From: Flectonema sp. DT1601
Taxonomy: Eukaryota > Euglenozoa > Diplonemea > Diplonemida > Diplonemidae
Assembly (NCBI GenBank): GCA_964019425.1
Contig: OZ025803.1
Location: 485,001-549,000 of the forward strand
Direction of reading: 5' to 3'
Length of the DNA: 64,000 nucleotides
This document shows, one piece after another, positions 11,446 through 22,100 of the stretch. A program made the translations under genes and the position numbers. Positions within the stretch are counted from its first letter, which is position 1; the number at the start of each line of letters is the position of its first letter. Under the pieces are notes generated by a model. That model worked only from the letters and a program-made list of their open reading frames with translations. It searched no databases and was not told the origin of the DNA.

Positions 11446-11931
11446 TCATGCTTTACAATGTTTAAGATCTTTTCTATCAGACTCTGACTTACGTTTTGCC
11501 GCTGCGTTGTCAAATGGGACATCAACTCGGTGTGGGGAGAAGTCAAAAATTGCTTTTGAATCGCTGTCGAAAACACAAATTAAAAGACTTTTTCGAACCT
11601 TTTCAGCAAGCCTAGCGAGCCCCTGAAGCTCTAACCAACTAAGGGAGTCAGCATGTGATGTAACGTGTACGCAATATTCTGAATGATATAAATTGGGATC
11701 TCCTCTATACAATACGAAGTCACAGCCGTACATGCCGCCACTTCTCACTGTAAATCCTTTACTTTCGTACCACTCTCGAACAGATGTTGTAGTCGGATCG
11801 ATGTCTGCCCATCCACTGGGGGCAGTGGTTGTAGCAATTTGCTTCTCAACGATGTCTTCACCTCTAAAATACTTCGTGACGTACCTTCCCCATGCTGGAT
11901 TTGGAAGGTTGCTACTTATTGAAGATAACAT
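11446..11931 (-). CDS. TSEN2: tRNA-splicing endonuclease catalytic subunit, SEN2/TSEN2-like
   Basis: 161 residues, single exon; the start follows an acceptor TTTAATTTCAACAG by about 15 bases. Residues about 55-130 match the tRNA-intron endonuclease catalytic domain, with all three triad positions: Tyr in GMYGCDFVLY, His in YHSEYCVHV, and Lys in EKVRKSLLIC. The YRGDPNLYHSEY block and the SWLELQGLARLAEKVRKSLL order resemble the SEN2 rather than the SEN34 subunit. Family role: cleaving pre-tRNA at the 5' intron boundary. The protein is much shorter than animal TSEN2 and lacks the long N-terminal extension, so it is close to the archaeal domain size. The subunit assignment is less certain than the family. 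Confidence 0.82.
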   Translation of the reverse strand: MLSSISSNLPNPAWGRYVTKYFRGEDIVEKQIATTTAPSGWADIDPTTTSVREWYESKGFTVRSGGMYGCDFVLYRGDPNLYHSEYCVHVTSHADSLSWLELQGLARLAEKVRKSLLICVFDSDSKAIFDFSPHRVDVPFDNAAAKRKSESDRKDLKHCKA

Positions 11932-12268
11932 CAATTGGTGTTGGTACCTGTTGAAATTAAAGTAACGAGTGTGCTTCTGAGCTTCTGCTAAGATTTCTAA
12001 TCAAATTTCTCTCATACAGATTTGATAACAATCGCTGCAGGGGAAATAATATCATATTAACTCTCCAATGAAGAAAAAGAAAAAAAATCCAATCTTTTGG
12101 ACTACAAGTTGTAATTAATTAACTTTTACGTCATCTTTTAAGATGATTTTTTGTTTAACAAAACCGAAACATAAATATGTAAATCAAACCACTTCTGGTG
12201 TGCTTCAATCTTGAACAGGATGTTCCACCGCCTTCGTGTTGCAGAAGGCGTTTATCTATTGCGATAAA
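11932..12268. other. Intergenic, no feature seen
   Basis: 337-base AT-rich spacer between the dynein light chain and the endonuclease gene. It contains the acceptor for the downstream gene near its low end; otherwise nothing is supported. Confidence 0.5.
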
Positions 12269-12955
12269 TTACTTCTTACTGGTTCCTAAAAGGTTTTGAA
12301 GATTATTAGTTAGTTTTGCGTTTGCCTTTTTCAGTAAAGCAACTTCCTGCTGATGGTTTTCAAAGTCTCGTTTACGTCTTTCAACTTCTTCCTGTTCAAC
12401 TACCTGACATTTTGCGAGAAGCTCCTCAACTCTTGCTGAGGATTCGGAGTTGTCATTTTCGAGATTTCGGATTTCATTTTCCATATCAGCTCGGAGAAGC
12501 TCGGCTTTCAATGCTTTTCGCATACCAAATGCTACAGAAGATTCGTATAGCGTTTTATATGTATTTATATTCATTCGAACCTCATCTCTAATTCCTAATA
12601 ATAACATTCCTCTCTCAACACAACTAACTGTCACTTGACGAATTAATTCATCAAATGTTTGTGCGTAAAGATCTTCTCTCACGGGACAAATTCCCATTTC
12701 TCTTGCATGTCGTTGTTGTAACTTTGCGTCTAATATTTCTTGTAAGTTTATTACGTCCATTTTAGTAGCTGGTGTGCTTGATACATATTGTATCCATTCA
12801 GCGTCTTCTTCCCTCCATTTTCTTGGAGGAACAATCGTATTTAATGTTTCCTCAGCTACTTGAGCAGGTCCTTTAGTGACCTTTCTCTTGTGAACTTCCG
12901 ATACGAGTACCGGATTCTCATAGCTCACAAGTGACTCAGGAGGGTGTTGGTTCAT
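12269..12955 (-). CDS. DNALI1: Axonemal inner-arm dynein light chain p28 (DNALI1)
   Basis: 228 residues, single exon, close to the usual family length of about 250. The whole protein matches p28: VPPRKWREED near residue 45, VSSTPATKMDVINLQEILD, LQQRHAREMGICPVREDLYAQ, FDELIRQVTVSC, ERGMLLLGIRDE and TLYESSVAFGMRKAL, followed by a C-terminal coiled coil. Known role: light chain of single-headed inner-arm dyneins of motile flagella, bound with actin or centrin. The coding strand has 13 T followed by CAATAACAG 28 bases before the ATG, a clear splice acceptor. This gene shows that the organism builds motile flagella. Confidence 0.96.
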   Translation of the reverse strand: MNQHPPESLVSYENPVLVSEVHKRKVTKGPAQVAEETLNTIVPPRKWREEDAEWIQYVSSTPATKMDVINLQEILDAKLQQRHAREMGICPVREDLYAQTFDELIRQVTVSCVERGMLLLGIRDEVRMNINTYKTLYESSVAFGMRKALKAELLRADMENEIRNLENDNSESSARVEELLAKCQVVEQEEVERRKRDFENHQQEVALLKKANAKLTNNLQNLLGTSKK

Positions 12956-13226
12956 TGTGATTGCTTTTCAGCTTTTTTTTCTGTTATTGAAAAAAAAAAA
13001 AAATTACAAATTAAAAGTTGCAAATTTACCTGAATTATTGTACTGTTATTTTTTCATTTGGTACTTAAGTTAGATTACCAGAAAAGGGAATTCGGCATAC
13101 TAATCGCCGACTTGTAATCCAGAGATGACCTGCATTTTGCAATGCCGGAAGACGTAACATATTTAAGAAAGTAATATAACGAAACAAATAAAACAACAGA
13201 AAGATATTCCTAACGAGTACTCACAG

Positions 13227-15017
13227 TTAGCTGTCTGTTTGTACTTTCATTAGAACTTGTTGTCGAGCGTCAGCAGTACTTCGAATGTCAGTTAACTTCT
13301 GCTGATGTTCGAGAGAAGATTTTGTTTTGTCGGTTTCAATTTGATTTAACTCTGACCTGAGAGATTCGATTCGGTCTTCCAGTTCCTTCTTTTCTGATGC
13401 CCACGTGTCACTTCCACGAGCCATCTTTGCTGCTTCACATTTTCCCTCCAGAATAGCTTCCTCTTCACTCCAATTATTTTGGTGTAGTCGCAAGGCTTCT
13501 TTCATCTTCTTAACTACTTGTCGATCTCTTTCCAGAGCGCGTTCCCTTTCTTCATATTCGCTCTTTAGGTGGTTTGCGATATTGTTGTTCTTTTTGAGGT
13601 TTTCTCGTTGCATCTCGAGCTCTCGTTCTCCATTTTGTTTAGTAGAATTGAGTTTCTCAGTTTGGAGGATGATATGTTCTTCGATTTGTTTGAGACGTTC
13701 TGTGAGGCGTTTTTTTTCTTCAGGAAGACCATCGCGTTTGGATTTTGAAGCCGTGCGAGCTTCTTCTACTTTGGCAGCTAGTTTTTCAGAAGTGTCAGCC
13801 TGTGCCTCAACCTTCTGACTTGCGATTGTTAGTTCTGATTGTAACTTTCTAATTCTTTCAATGTACTCTTTGTATGTTACTTTTAGTTTATCCAATTCCG
13901 AGTCTTTTTGAGCGAGTTTGGCTCTTGACTTCTGAACTGCTGCTGCTGTTGCTTTAGCAGAGTCAACTGTAGTCTTTCTCTTTAACGTTTCTCGTAATTG
14001 AAATGCCTGCTGCTCTAGTGATTCCATCAACTGGGAAAGCCTTTCGTACTTTGTGTAAGCTGACTTTGATTTACAGTCGGTGATTGCTGCTGTAAGTACT
14101 TGTAGTTCATTATGCATGCTGACAAGTCTTCTTTTATAAGCAATTACTCGAGCTGTTTCGCTAACTATTCGTCCATTTATTGATTCAATTCTCTCTCTCC
14201 CTTGTTGTGGAGGAGTGGCGACATGTTCTAATTCAGATCTGGTTGGAGAGTTGTTGGTTCCAGTTGGTCTGAATGTCTTCTGACGAGTTTCACGTTCTCT
14301 GTAAGCTCCTAAGTGAGATACTGTGTAGTATTTACGATGAACACAAAGGTTTCCATTTGATTGAAGTAGTGCTTCGTACTTCCTCTTTTCGTGAAGTAGT
14401 TCTCGTTGTGCTTTTCTACGTGTAGTTCGGAGTTGGTGTCTGTCTTTTTGAAGTTGTTGTATCTGTTTCTTTACATCCAGCAGCTCAGCATACACACGAG
14501 CAGCAAACCCCGTCTCAACTTCCAGTTGTGGTGCTGTCGAATGAAACGATAATTTTACAGGCGCCGCACTTCCTGTTGTTGCAGAACTGTTTCCTGCATT
14601 CCTAAATCTCCCAGTTCTTGACTTTGCCGTCTTGTTATTCACTGTTGTGTCAGCCTGTGTATTGTTTGCTGCAGTTTCTGCTTCTCTGTTACTACTTTTC
14701 ACATTTCGATATTGAGAGAACGATCTACTTTTAATTACATCATCTTGGATTGTGGATATCTCTTCCGTCGCTTTAGATTCCCATGCTCGTGAAAGTTTGG
14801 CAAAGTCTTTTCCAGTAAGTGGGTTACTGTTGTTGTCCTTCGCATCAAAAAAACTTGTTTTCTTTGGAGTTGTAGCAATGAGGATGGTTGAATCAAGTGA
14901 ACTGATAGGAACAACACTTTCAACTGCTGGTGACGCTGGTGTACTCAAGTCTTCATGAACTATCTTTTCCCGTTCAACACTTTCACAATAGTCCGAGTCA
15001 CTGTCATAAATAACCAT
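13227..15017 (-). CDS. Coiled-coil protein (unknown)
   Basis: 596 residues from MVIYDSDSDY. An earlier in-frame ATG at 15077 lies upstream of the first AG after the T-run (ATTCACACCAG at about 15036) and so would not be in the mature mRNA; I therefore chose the later start. The N-terminal 180 residues are disordered and rich in Ser, Thr and Asn. From about residue 180 the protein is almost continuous coiled coil, interrupted at about 240-280 by a basic segment with HRKYYTVSHLGAY. It is adjacent to the flagellar dynein light chain, and a cytoskeletal or flagellar role is possible but only a guess. No family is recognised. Confidence 0.8.
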   Translation of the reverse strand: MVIYDSDSDYCESVEREKIVHEDLSTPASPAVESVVPISSLDSTILIATTPKKTSFFDAKDNNSNPLTGKDFAKLSRAWESKATEEISTIQDDVIKSRSFSQYRNVKSSNREAETAANNTQADTTVNNKTAKSRTGRFRNAGNSSATTGSAAPVKLSFHSTAPQLEVETGFAARVYAELLDVKKQIQQLQKDRHQLRTTRRKAQRELLHEKRKYEALLQSNGNLCVHRKYYTVSHLGAYRERETRQKTFRPTGTNNSPTRSELEHVATPPQQGRERIESINGRIVSETARVIAYKRRLVSMHNELQVLTAAITDCKSKSAYTKYERLSQLMESLEQQAFQLRETLKRKTTVDSAKATAAAVQKSRAKLAQKDSELDKLKVTYKEYIERIRKLQSELTIASQKVEAQADTSEKLAAKVEEARTASKSKRDGLPEEKKRLTERLKQIEEHIILQTEKLNSTKQNGERELEMQRENLKKNNNIANHLKSEYEERERALERDRQVVKKMKEALRLHQNNWSEEEAILEGKCEAAKMARGSDTWASEKKELEDRIESLRSELNQIETDKTKSSLEHQQKLTDIRSTADARQQVLMKVQTDS

Positions 15018-15231
15018 TTTATATAAATAACACGACTGGTGTGAATGAATTAAATTTTTTTTTCCATTTTTTTGCATATGTAAATAAAAAAAAAAAAAAA
15101 AACCCTCCCTTCAAATAACTAAAATATTTTCCCCTTTGAAGGATTCACTCAATAAGTCACTCGTTACGTAATATTGTTATAACAGCCATGCCTCACATGC
15201 GAAAGTAGGATTGCTGGAACTAACCAACTTG

Positions 15232-16179
15232 TTAACCAAATTTAGAATGAATGCTATTACTGTTGTATAATTTCGTAGCTGAAGCTTTCTTTACACCCCT
15301 CTCTGCAGTAGCAGTAAAACCTGGTCTATTCTTAACAAACCAACAGTACTTCGCCATTCTGAAATCCTGATAATCTCTCTCAAAATCTCCCGCACGAAGA
15401 TGGGCAGAGAGCGCGTCAGACCCTGCTCCACCGATAAGAGCAGCGCAAAGGGCAGGAATCTTGGTATAGGTTCTCCTGAAGGACAATAAAATAGCAGTTA
15501 CAGTTGGGAATAAAGCCGTATAGAATACTCGTACGTCAGTTCTTTTGTCATATATCCTCTGAACTAGAAGGTGTTCTTCTTCACAATCTTGATCAGCATG
15601 TTGTAAAGTAGAGAAGTCTGTTACTGGGTAGTAATGTTTTCTTTTTGGCCAATTTCCGGGTTCAGAGACACTTGAATTGATGTCGACAGCGCTGTTTGCT
15701 GCGAGTTTTGCTGAAAGCCATCCTCTAACAGATCTCCTGTTGAGATCGGGTCGCAGCTTGTCAACTTCAATAGCTGCCTCTCGTCTTTTGATTAGTAGAC
15801 TTGTTTCTCGTCTCTTCCATTCGTCAAAATTAAGATTCTTACGATGCATCATATTGTCTGGACTATACAAAGCCATGTTCTCTTTGCTGTCTACTTCAGC
15901 AAGCATTTCATGAATCCTTCTGACCTTTGCGAAGTGCTCTGTCATTATATCTTCTTGTCTTCTGTTAGCGATATCTCCAACTCTAGTTTTACGAACCTCT
16001 CGAACTCGATCAAACTCAGCAGTTTCCTCCTTCACACGATCCTCAAGTGTAGAAGAGTCATAATAATCTAAATAATGTTTTGATCCATAGTGATATCTGT
16101 CATCTATTATTTCTTTTGGGGTTTCAATTGGATTCGACTGCTCAACACCGAATAGCAGTCGTGAAACAAGCGATGTCAT
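15232..16179 (-). CDS. Unknown protein, possibly membrane-associated
   Basis: 315 residues from MTSLVSRLLFGVEQ. The start is placed after the pyrimidine-rich acceptor CATTGTTCTTTCCGGCCAG, 22 bases upstream; the open frame continues 40 codons further upstream but would precede the acceptor. Residues 30-180 are charged and helical with many Arg and Glu. A moderately hydrophobic stretch near residues 230-265 (FYTALFPTVTAILLSF and ALCAALIGGAG) may be membrane-embedded. The short N-terminus with Arg and hydrophobic residues could be a mitochondrial presequence. No family recognised. Confidence 0.72.
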   Translation of the reverse strand: MTSLVSRLLFGVEQSNPIETPKEIIDDRYHYGSKHYLDYYDSSTLEDRVKEETAEFDRVREVRKTRVGDIANRRQEDIMTEHFAKVRRIHEMLAEVDSKENMALYSPDNMMHRKNLNFDEWKRRETSLLIKRREAAIEVDKLRPDLNRRSVRGWLSAKLAANSAVDINSSVSEPGNWPKRKHYYPVTDFSTLQHADQDCEEEHLLVQRIYDKRTDVRVFYTALFPTVTAILLSFRRTYTKIPALCAALIGGAGSDALSAHLRAGDFERDYQDFRMAKYCWFVKNRPGFTATAERGVKKASATKLYNSNSIHSKFG

Positions 16180-18136
16180 TCTTTTTCGTTTATATCTTCG
16201 CTGGCCGGAAAGAACAATGGAAATGATGAAATATGAACTGTTCCTTTGTGAGAATACAATAAAAACTGTACCATGCAACCGTGGAATTATACGTTGCAAA
16301 TGAAAGGGGAAAAAAAATCATCCACAACTACTTAAAAAAATAAGAATCCGAGAAAATAAAAAAAATAAAAAAGAGAAAAACACTCATCAGGCAAGGAGGG
16401 GCTCTTTGAACAATTTTGTGCGGGAGAGAAAACTCGTGCGCGGCAGAAGGGGGACAAAGAAGAAAAAAGAAAAAAACAAGAACGAGAAAAAAATGATTCG
16501 CAAAGCCAAACTAAGTAGACTTAATTATTTTTATTCCTTTTTTTTGTATCGTAGACATTCTCTGAAAGAAAGCAACAACAACAACAACAACAACAAAACA
16601 ATTAGTAATCAAAGTAGCACTACACGATACACTAACAAAATAAAAAAAAATAAAAAACAACAAGCGGCACAGTACCTAAAAAGCTAATACCCAATAACCA
16701 AAGGAAAGTCAGTGCACAGAAAGTCCAAATTAATGAAGGAACACTACAAATGTGAGATAATAATAATACATTGAATCACTTGTCCAAACACCAAGCGATA
16801 ACACAAAACAGGGATAAGGTACATTGTTAGTAATTTAAACTCTCTCTTCCAATGACGACATGACGACGGGAATTGCTTTCGGATGGCAAGCAGTAACTTA
16901 TAAGATTCAAATCAGTTTTTTCATAAAAAAAAGTAGAAGAAAAATAAAAAAAGGGGGGGGGAAAAACGTTTTGTTAACTAAATCAGACAAACAGGCGCAT
17001 TCGTTCACCGCTTTGGTGCCTCGCAATGGGATTTCCCACCAGAGAGAAGAGCATTGTGTCTGATTCTTTTTTCTCATCACTGAAACACAGACACAGTATT
17101 TCAATTTGTTCACTCTCTCTACGTACTTCGCACTCTGTATTAACAGAGTTCTAAAAGTGATATCACATTACTGCGACCGTCAAGCAGGAGGAAGAAAAAA
17201 AAAGGGAGGGGGAAATCGAAAGGACCACAACTCGTTACGCAAACACTTCAGAAAGCGGGACAAATCCCAATGAGGCTTCTGTGAAAGGACTTGCGTTATA
17301 AAATGGGTCAGCCTGCCTCTAGTCAACTAATGCTCATTTCTAACGTCTTCTCACAAAATAATTTAGTTTTCTTAAATACCAAAAGAAAGGACCGTAGCTA
17401 AAAGAAGACCAATTCTTATTTTCTTATTTTGTGTGCACGAAATCTTTCCTTCCAGTGAAGATGACTAGAACCGTTTGCAACACATTAAATAGAATTCAGC
17501 AAAATCTTGCTGAATTAATACGGGAAAAAAAAAAAAAAAAAAAAAATGAGAGAACTCAGCTTTTGAATATTGATTGAACCGTTTAATACGTGCCTTTTTT
17601 TTTTTTTTTCCCCCCCCCCCTTCCCTATTCTTTTTTTCCCTTTCTCGTTCATTGTGTTACATAACTGCGCAGTAAAGCAGTTTATTAAACCAGGAGAACC
17701 TACAGATTCTACCTGGAGAATGGGGACAGAGGATTCGTTGGGCCTCTTAATAAACTACACATGTGAGGATGGGTGCGAAGGATTTTTTGTATTGAATTTT
17801 TTTTTTTTTGATAATTTTTGAGGTCCGAGGGGGGTTAACTGTATGGGGCATATTTATAGTGACATAAATATAAGTATTGTATCAAAGATAACTAAATGAA
17901 CGTGATACAGTTGACTACAGCAGGTACACAGGGAGGGCAAACTATAAACGGACCGCAGAACAGAAGCAAATTGCTCAACGTAACAAACAGATGCGAAGAA
18001 AACTTTTCAACGCAGCGTAGGACGGCATCATAACAGCCGAAGCTGGTAATGCTGTTCACCCCTAAGATAATACTTAAGGAGGTGGCGTAACAGCCATGTT
18101 TGATTCACTTCAATTCATTTCGGTAAAATACAATAT
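16180..18136. other. 2-kb gene-free region with several hairpins
   Basis: Poly-purine and poly-T runs, an (AAC)n tract at about 16576-16595 and runs of C and T near 17600-17640. No coding region is supported. Three clear stem-loops occur at 17132-17149, 17249-17281 and 17493-17516; the last is a perfect 10-bp stem with a 4-base loop. Confidence 0.55.
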
Positions 18137-20060
18137 TTACTTACCCTTCTTACCATCACATGCTTCAAGGCATAAGGCGAGTTCTAGTTCCCCTCCTACT
18201 GGTCCTCTGCCTTCATCGCCTCCCTGAATTTGCCATCTGGCAACGATTGGACCGGCACAAAGATCCTCAAGAAGTTCATCCAACATTAGATCAACTCTTC
18301 CTAAGTATTCCTTGCCGAATGTTTTATTGGCGAAGATGGAAACTCGAATGCAGTCTCCCTTTGGAGAGTTGAATCTGAAGATTTCATTTCTTGGCCACCT
18401 GTAGTTGATTGTTTGTAACCATCACATATCAAGGTTATGGATTACTACACTCAGAAAGAATAAACACATACACAGCATCACTGAGAGTCTTTGATCCCTT
18501 CTTCGTCTCACAATTAGTACAAACTGGAGTTGCTACTTTCTGTGGGTTTGGATGCCCAGAAGTGACCTTACCTCCTTTCACTTGACGCAGTTTAACTTCA
18601 CAGTATACTCTGCTCGAACCCTTGTCAACGAGATCGATACCTCTTTGGACATTCATTTCAATGTTAACATTCTTACACTCTTCAACCATTTCCATCCATT
18701 GCGCTATTTCCTCCTTTTGCTGATTATACTGTTTTATGGTGATGGTGATTGCTGAATTACATTAAATGATTAAAAGAAAAAAAATGCCTTCGAAAAATAC
18801 CTTTTGGAGAATTTCCTTGTCTTCGTCACTGACGTGTGCTGGTGGTTGGAGGACCTGTTTTTTAAATTATTTTTATGTTTGTCATTTTGTGGAAGTCAAA
18901 CTTTGCATACTTACGACAGTAATAGTAATGTCTTTAAGGGCACATACCACATCGAAAACAGTTTTCTCTTCCTTGCGGAGTTTTCCGACAGCTTCAATCA
19001 GAGTCTCCTGTGAGTCAACAATATGTCCGTCAACTGAAAGAAGTACAGATGCTGACTTTACTCCAGCACGTAAGCAGGCACCTGTTTGTGTTTGTTTAAA
19101 TTGTAATGTGTGATTAGAGGTAAATAGCAGGTTCAAATACAAACCTGAGACGTCGATGATACGAACTCTACCAGCTCCCGCCAGACAGTCCAGTCCGAGA
19201 GGCTCCTTTGCCCCTTCCAAAGTAACAGTGACTGTCTCATCGTGGAGTTCTTCTTCCTCTTCTTCTTTTTCTTGCTTCTTTTTCTCTTCGATCTCCGCAT
19301 TTTTCTTGTCAAGTTCGTCCTTTTCCCGTGAAGCCTGTTCAGCGACTGCGGCTTCAGCTGCTGCCTTCTCGGCGGCTGCTTCTCTGAGAGTTTCTTTTCT
19401 CTCCGCCTCAGCCTTCTCAGTAGCTGCCTTTTCGTCAGCAATCTTTTTTAATCTTTCGGCCTCTTCAGCCTGTTTCTTCATCTCAGCTAATGCTTCTTGA
19501 GCTTTTTTCATTGCTTCTTCTGCAGCAGCTCTTTCTTCAGCTGCCGCAGCAGCTGCAGCTTCTGCTGCTCTTCTCTCTTCTTCTGCCGCTCTTGCAGCGG
19601 CTAGGTCAGCTTCAATTTTTGCTTTGTTAGCAACTTCAGCTGCCTTCTTTTCTTCTTCTGCTCTTTTCTCAGCCACTACTTGTTCTTTCGCTGCTTTTTC
19701 CGCAGCTTCTTTTTCCTTAACAGCGCGCATTTCGGCTTCTTGTTTTGCTGCCTCGGCCCTTTCAGCCTTTTTTGCAATCAATTTTTCTTCCTCAATTTGA
19801 CGTTCTTTTTGACTGTTTAATCGTTTGATCATATCCGCAAGACCATCGTCTTCGCTTACCGTACTGGAGTCACCACCAGCTTTCGTAATTTTCAAAGCGA
19901 CCACCCTCTGGAGGGCTGCAACGAAATCACCACCGTCCCCCATTAAACTCCAAATCCTAGCAACTTCTCTAATGGTGAGTCCATCAATGAAACTTTTGAT
20001 CTCACCAACGGGTTCCTTACCCGTTTTTTGTTCGTACAATCTGTGAATTTCTGACTGCAT
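18137..20060 (-). CDS. Coiled-coil protein with PDZ-like and C2 domains
   Basis: Five exons (19145-20060, 18915-19081, 18801-18854, 18472-18728, 18137-18398) join in phase to give 551 residues. Donors are GTTTGT, GTAAGT, GTATTT and GTATGT. Residues 1-60 form a small helical domain (IREVARIWSLMGDGG), 80-280 a very Ala/Glu/Lys-rich coiled coil, and 285-370 a PDZ-like fold (EPLGLDCLAGAGRVRIIDVSG, then a VDGH turn). Then come a linker with a CTNC knuckle and a C-terminal C2-like domain (FANKTFGKEYLGRVDLMLDELL, WQIQGGDEG, GGELELALCLEA). A role as a membrane-associated scaffold is inferred. The TAA overlaps a perfect GTAAGT donor, so one more exon is possible. The start follows a CTAATCAG acceptor. 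Confidence 0.82.
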
Positions 20061-20330
20061 ATTTAGTTACCTGATTAGATTAAAAGATTCTTTGAACACG
20101 TCTTTGATTATAACAAAACGAAATTAAACCTCAAATCGTATGCGGTACTGGGACCCTAGAGACCCGTCTACGGTACACACTACTCAGAACACTGTCATCC
20201 TAGCTTACCTTTTGACTATAAAACTTTTTTTTTTTTTTTTTAGATCCTTCTTTTTTTTTTTTTTAGTTTTTTTTTTTTCAAAGTTTTTTTAAACGTCTTT
20301 TCTCTTTATCTCTTCTTAGTTTTAGAAGAT

Positions 20331-20368
<38 letters not shown>

Positions 20369-20493
20369 TTTCACCAAAGAATGTGAAGCTAACGACTACC
20401 AGTAAATCGGTAAGTCATCCAGACACATCAGTAGTGTCATTTTAAACAAACACGATTTCCTCAATCAATAAGCTTTGACTTGGAAGAATGTTT
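20061..20493. other. Intergenic with T and A runs
   Basis: Spacer between the disulfide isomerase stop and the next gene start. It contains four T-runs (20228-20290) and a run of about 30 A (20332-20361). On the minus strand the A-run is a long poly-T, a candidate polypyrimidine tract. No gene. Confidence 0.5.
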
Positions 20494-22100
20494 TCACAGC
20501 TCTTCTTCCTCTTCATCGCTTGTCTTAGTTCCTGAGACAGAAATTCCGGTGTTTTTGTTGATGAATTTCAACAGCCCCTGTATTTAGTTATTTCATTTGT
20601 TTTGTATAATAAAATTTACTATCACTTCGTTCAAGAGTACAATACCTGTAGAGTACGCTCTCCGTTGAATGCCACTGCCTGACCGCGTGCTTTGAAATAA
20701 AAGATGTTTGGGTATCCAGTCACCTGTGTGTGTTAGTTATAATGTTTCTCAGAAAGTTGTTTAGAGACAGCTGTCACATATTACAAACCTCAAATTGACG
20801 TGGAGTTGGAAGATCGTTCTTTGTGGCATCCATTTGCGCGATTCTGATGTTCTCCTTCTCAAGCTGTTTTTTTGTTTTTGTTGTAAATAATTGATAAGCA
20901 GTTTTTTTCTACAGTACTAAAAAAGAGGGTTGCAGTAATTCATACTAATTTAGCTAATTCCTGATAAACAGGTAGGATAGCCTGACAGTGACCACACCAT
21001 GGGGCGTAGAACAAGACAACAACATTTCCCTTAAAGATTTGATCAGCTGCCGTGTCACCAATTAAAGTCGTCAGCCCTCCAACAGTTTTACTGTGAGAAC
21101 GGTCTTCAGAACGTGTTGTGTGGAGAACCTTTCCAGCAGAAACATCATCTAACCAGGTTTTAAGCATTTGTAATTTATATTCATTTTTGTATACAAAGTG
21201 AACATCTCCGTTTTCTACGGCAACTTGCGGAAGAGTACGTGTTTTGATTCCAAGGTTATCCATCAGAGTGGCGTATGAAGTTCCCTTTACCCAGACGAAT
21301 GAGTAGTTTCCGTGTAGCTCAGATGCAACAGGTCTGAATACCTCAAGATCCTTTTCATTATCGAGGAATAACCAGACAAATGGAAGCTTTCTGTTAACAT
21401 ATTTGTCGAAGAGAGAAGGTGTCATTTCAACTACCTCAGGGTACAGCGCATTTGAGATTTCATGGTGAAGAGTTTCGAAGACAAACTCACCCTTAAATTT
21501 GGTCACGACAGTGTTACTTCTGATCTCTAAGGCAGGGGTTACTACATCCGTCTGAAATGAAATTTCAATAAAGACGAGTGATCCTCTTAGCTTCCTTGCG
21601 ACTTTCTCAAATGCGAGTCTTTCACTGGTCTCAGAAGGATCGAAGTATGCTAAAACAACGATATCATCAGTTAATTGTTTTATTATGTGATTCACTTCCT
21701 CATCACTACTTGGGCGATGAAGCTGTCCTACAGTTGTGAACTTTGTTAGGAAGGAGACAATACCTTCTGCCTTCTTCTCTCCCGTGTACTCAACATAAGA
21801 TGAAGAAACTCCATCAGAGAAGATGAGAATGGTCGGGAATGAGTCACAAAATCTCGATCCCGAAGATGCGTCGATCTCAACAAAGTAAACCTTGCTTCCC
21901 ATATCTTCAGCGGCCTTTGCATACTCCGGCATTACGTGTTTACAATGGGAGCACCACGGTAAGAAATAATGCGCTACTACAACGCTATGCTGCTTTACTA
22001 AATTCTCAATTCTGTCTTCTGAGACAGACACAACCGAGGCTCCGAGAGAGCATTGGATGAGCACCGTCACAATTACAAAAAGTGCTGCCAGGCTCCTCAT
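20494..22100 (-). CDS. Protein disulfide isomerase
   Basis: Four exons (20946-22100, 20789-20863, 20646-20723, 20494-20577) give 463 residues; all joins are in phase, with GTATGA, GTTTGT and GTATTG donors. An N-terminal signal peptide (about residues 1-20) is followed by a thioredoxin domain with active site WCSHC, two redox-inactive domains and a second thioredoxin domain with WCGHC, then DATKNDLPTPRQFEVTGYPNIFYF, the standard end of the a' domain. This is the a-b-b'-a' layout of ER protein disulfide isomerases, which form and shuffle disulfides in secreted proteins. The first active site has Ser instead of the usual Gly. The C-terminus is acidic and ends EEEEEL, not KDEL; it may be a divergent retrieval signal. 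Acceptor TTTCATATGACAG lies 18 bases upstream. Confidence 0.95.

Noticed and set aside
15018-15077. Earlier ATG for the coiled-coil gene at 15077
   Set aside because: It lies upstream of the first AG after the poly-T tract and would be removed by splicing; the peptide is Lys/Asn low-complexity.
17580-17640. Possible promoter or origin at the T/C run
   Set aside because: Homopolymer tracts are common across all spacers here and nothing distinguishes this one.
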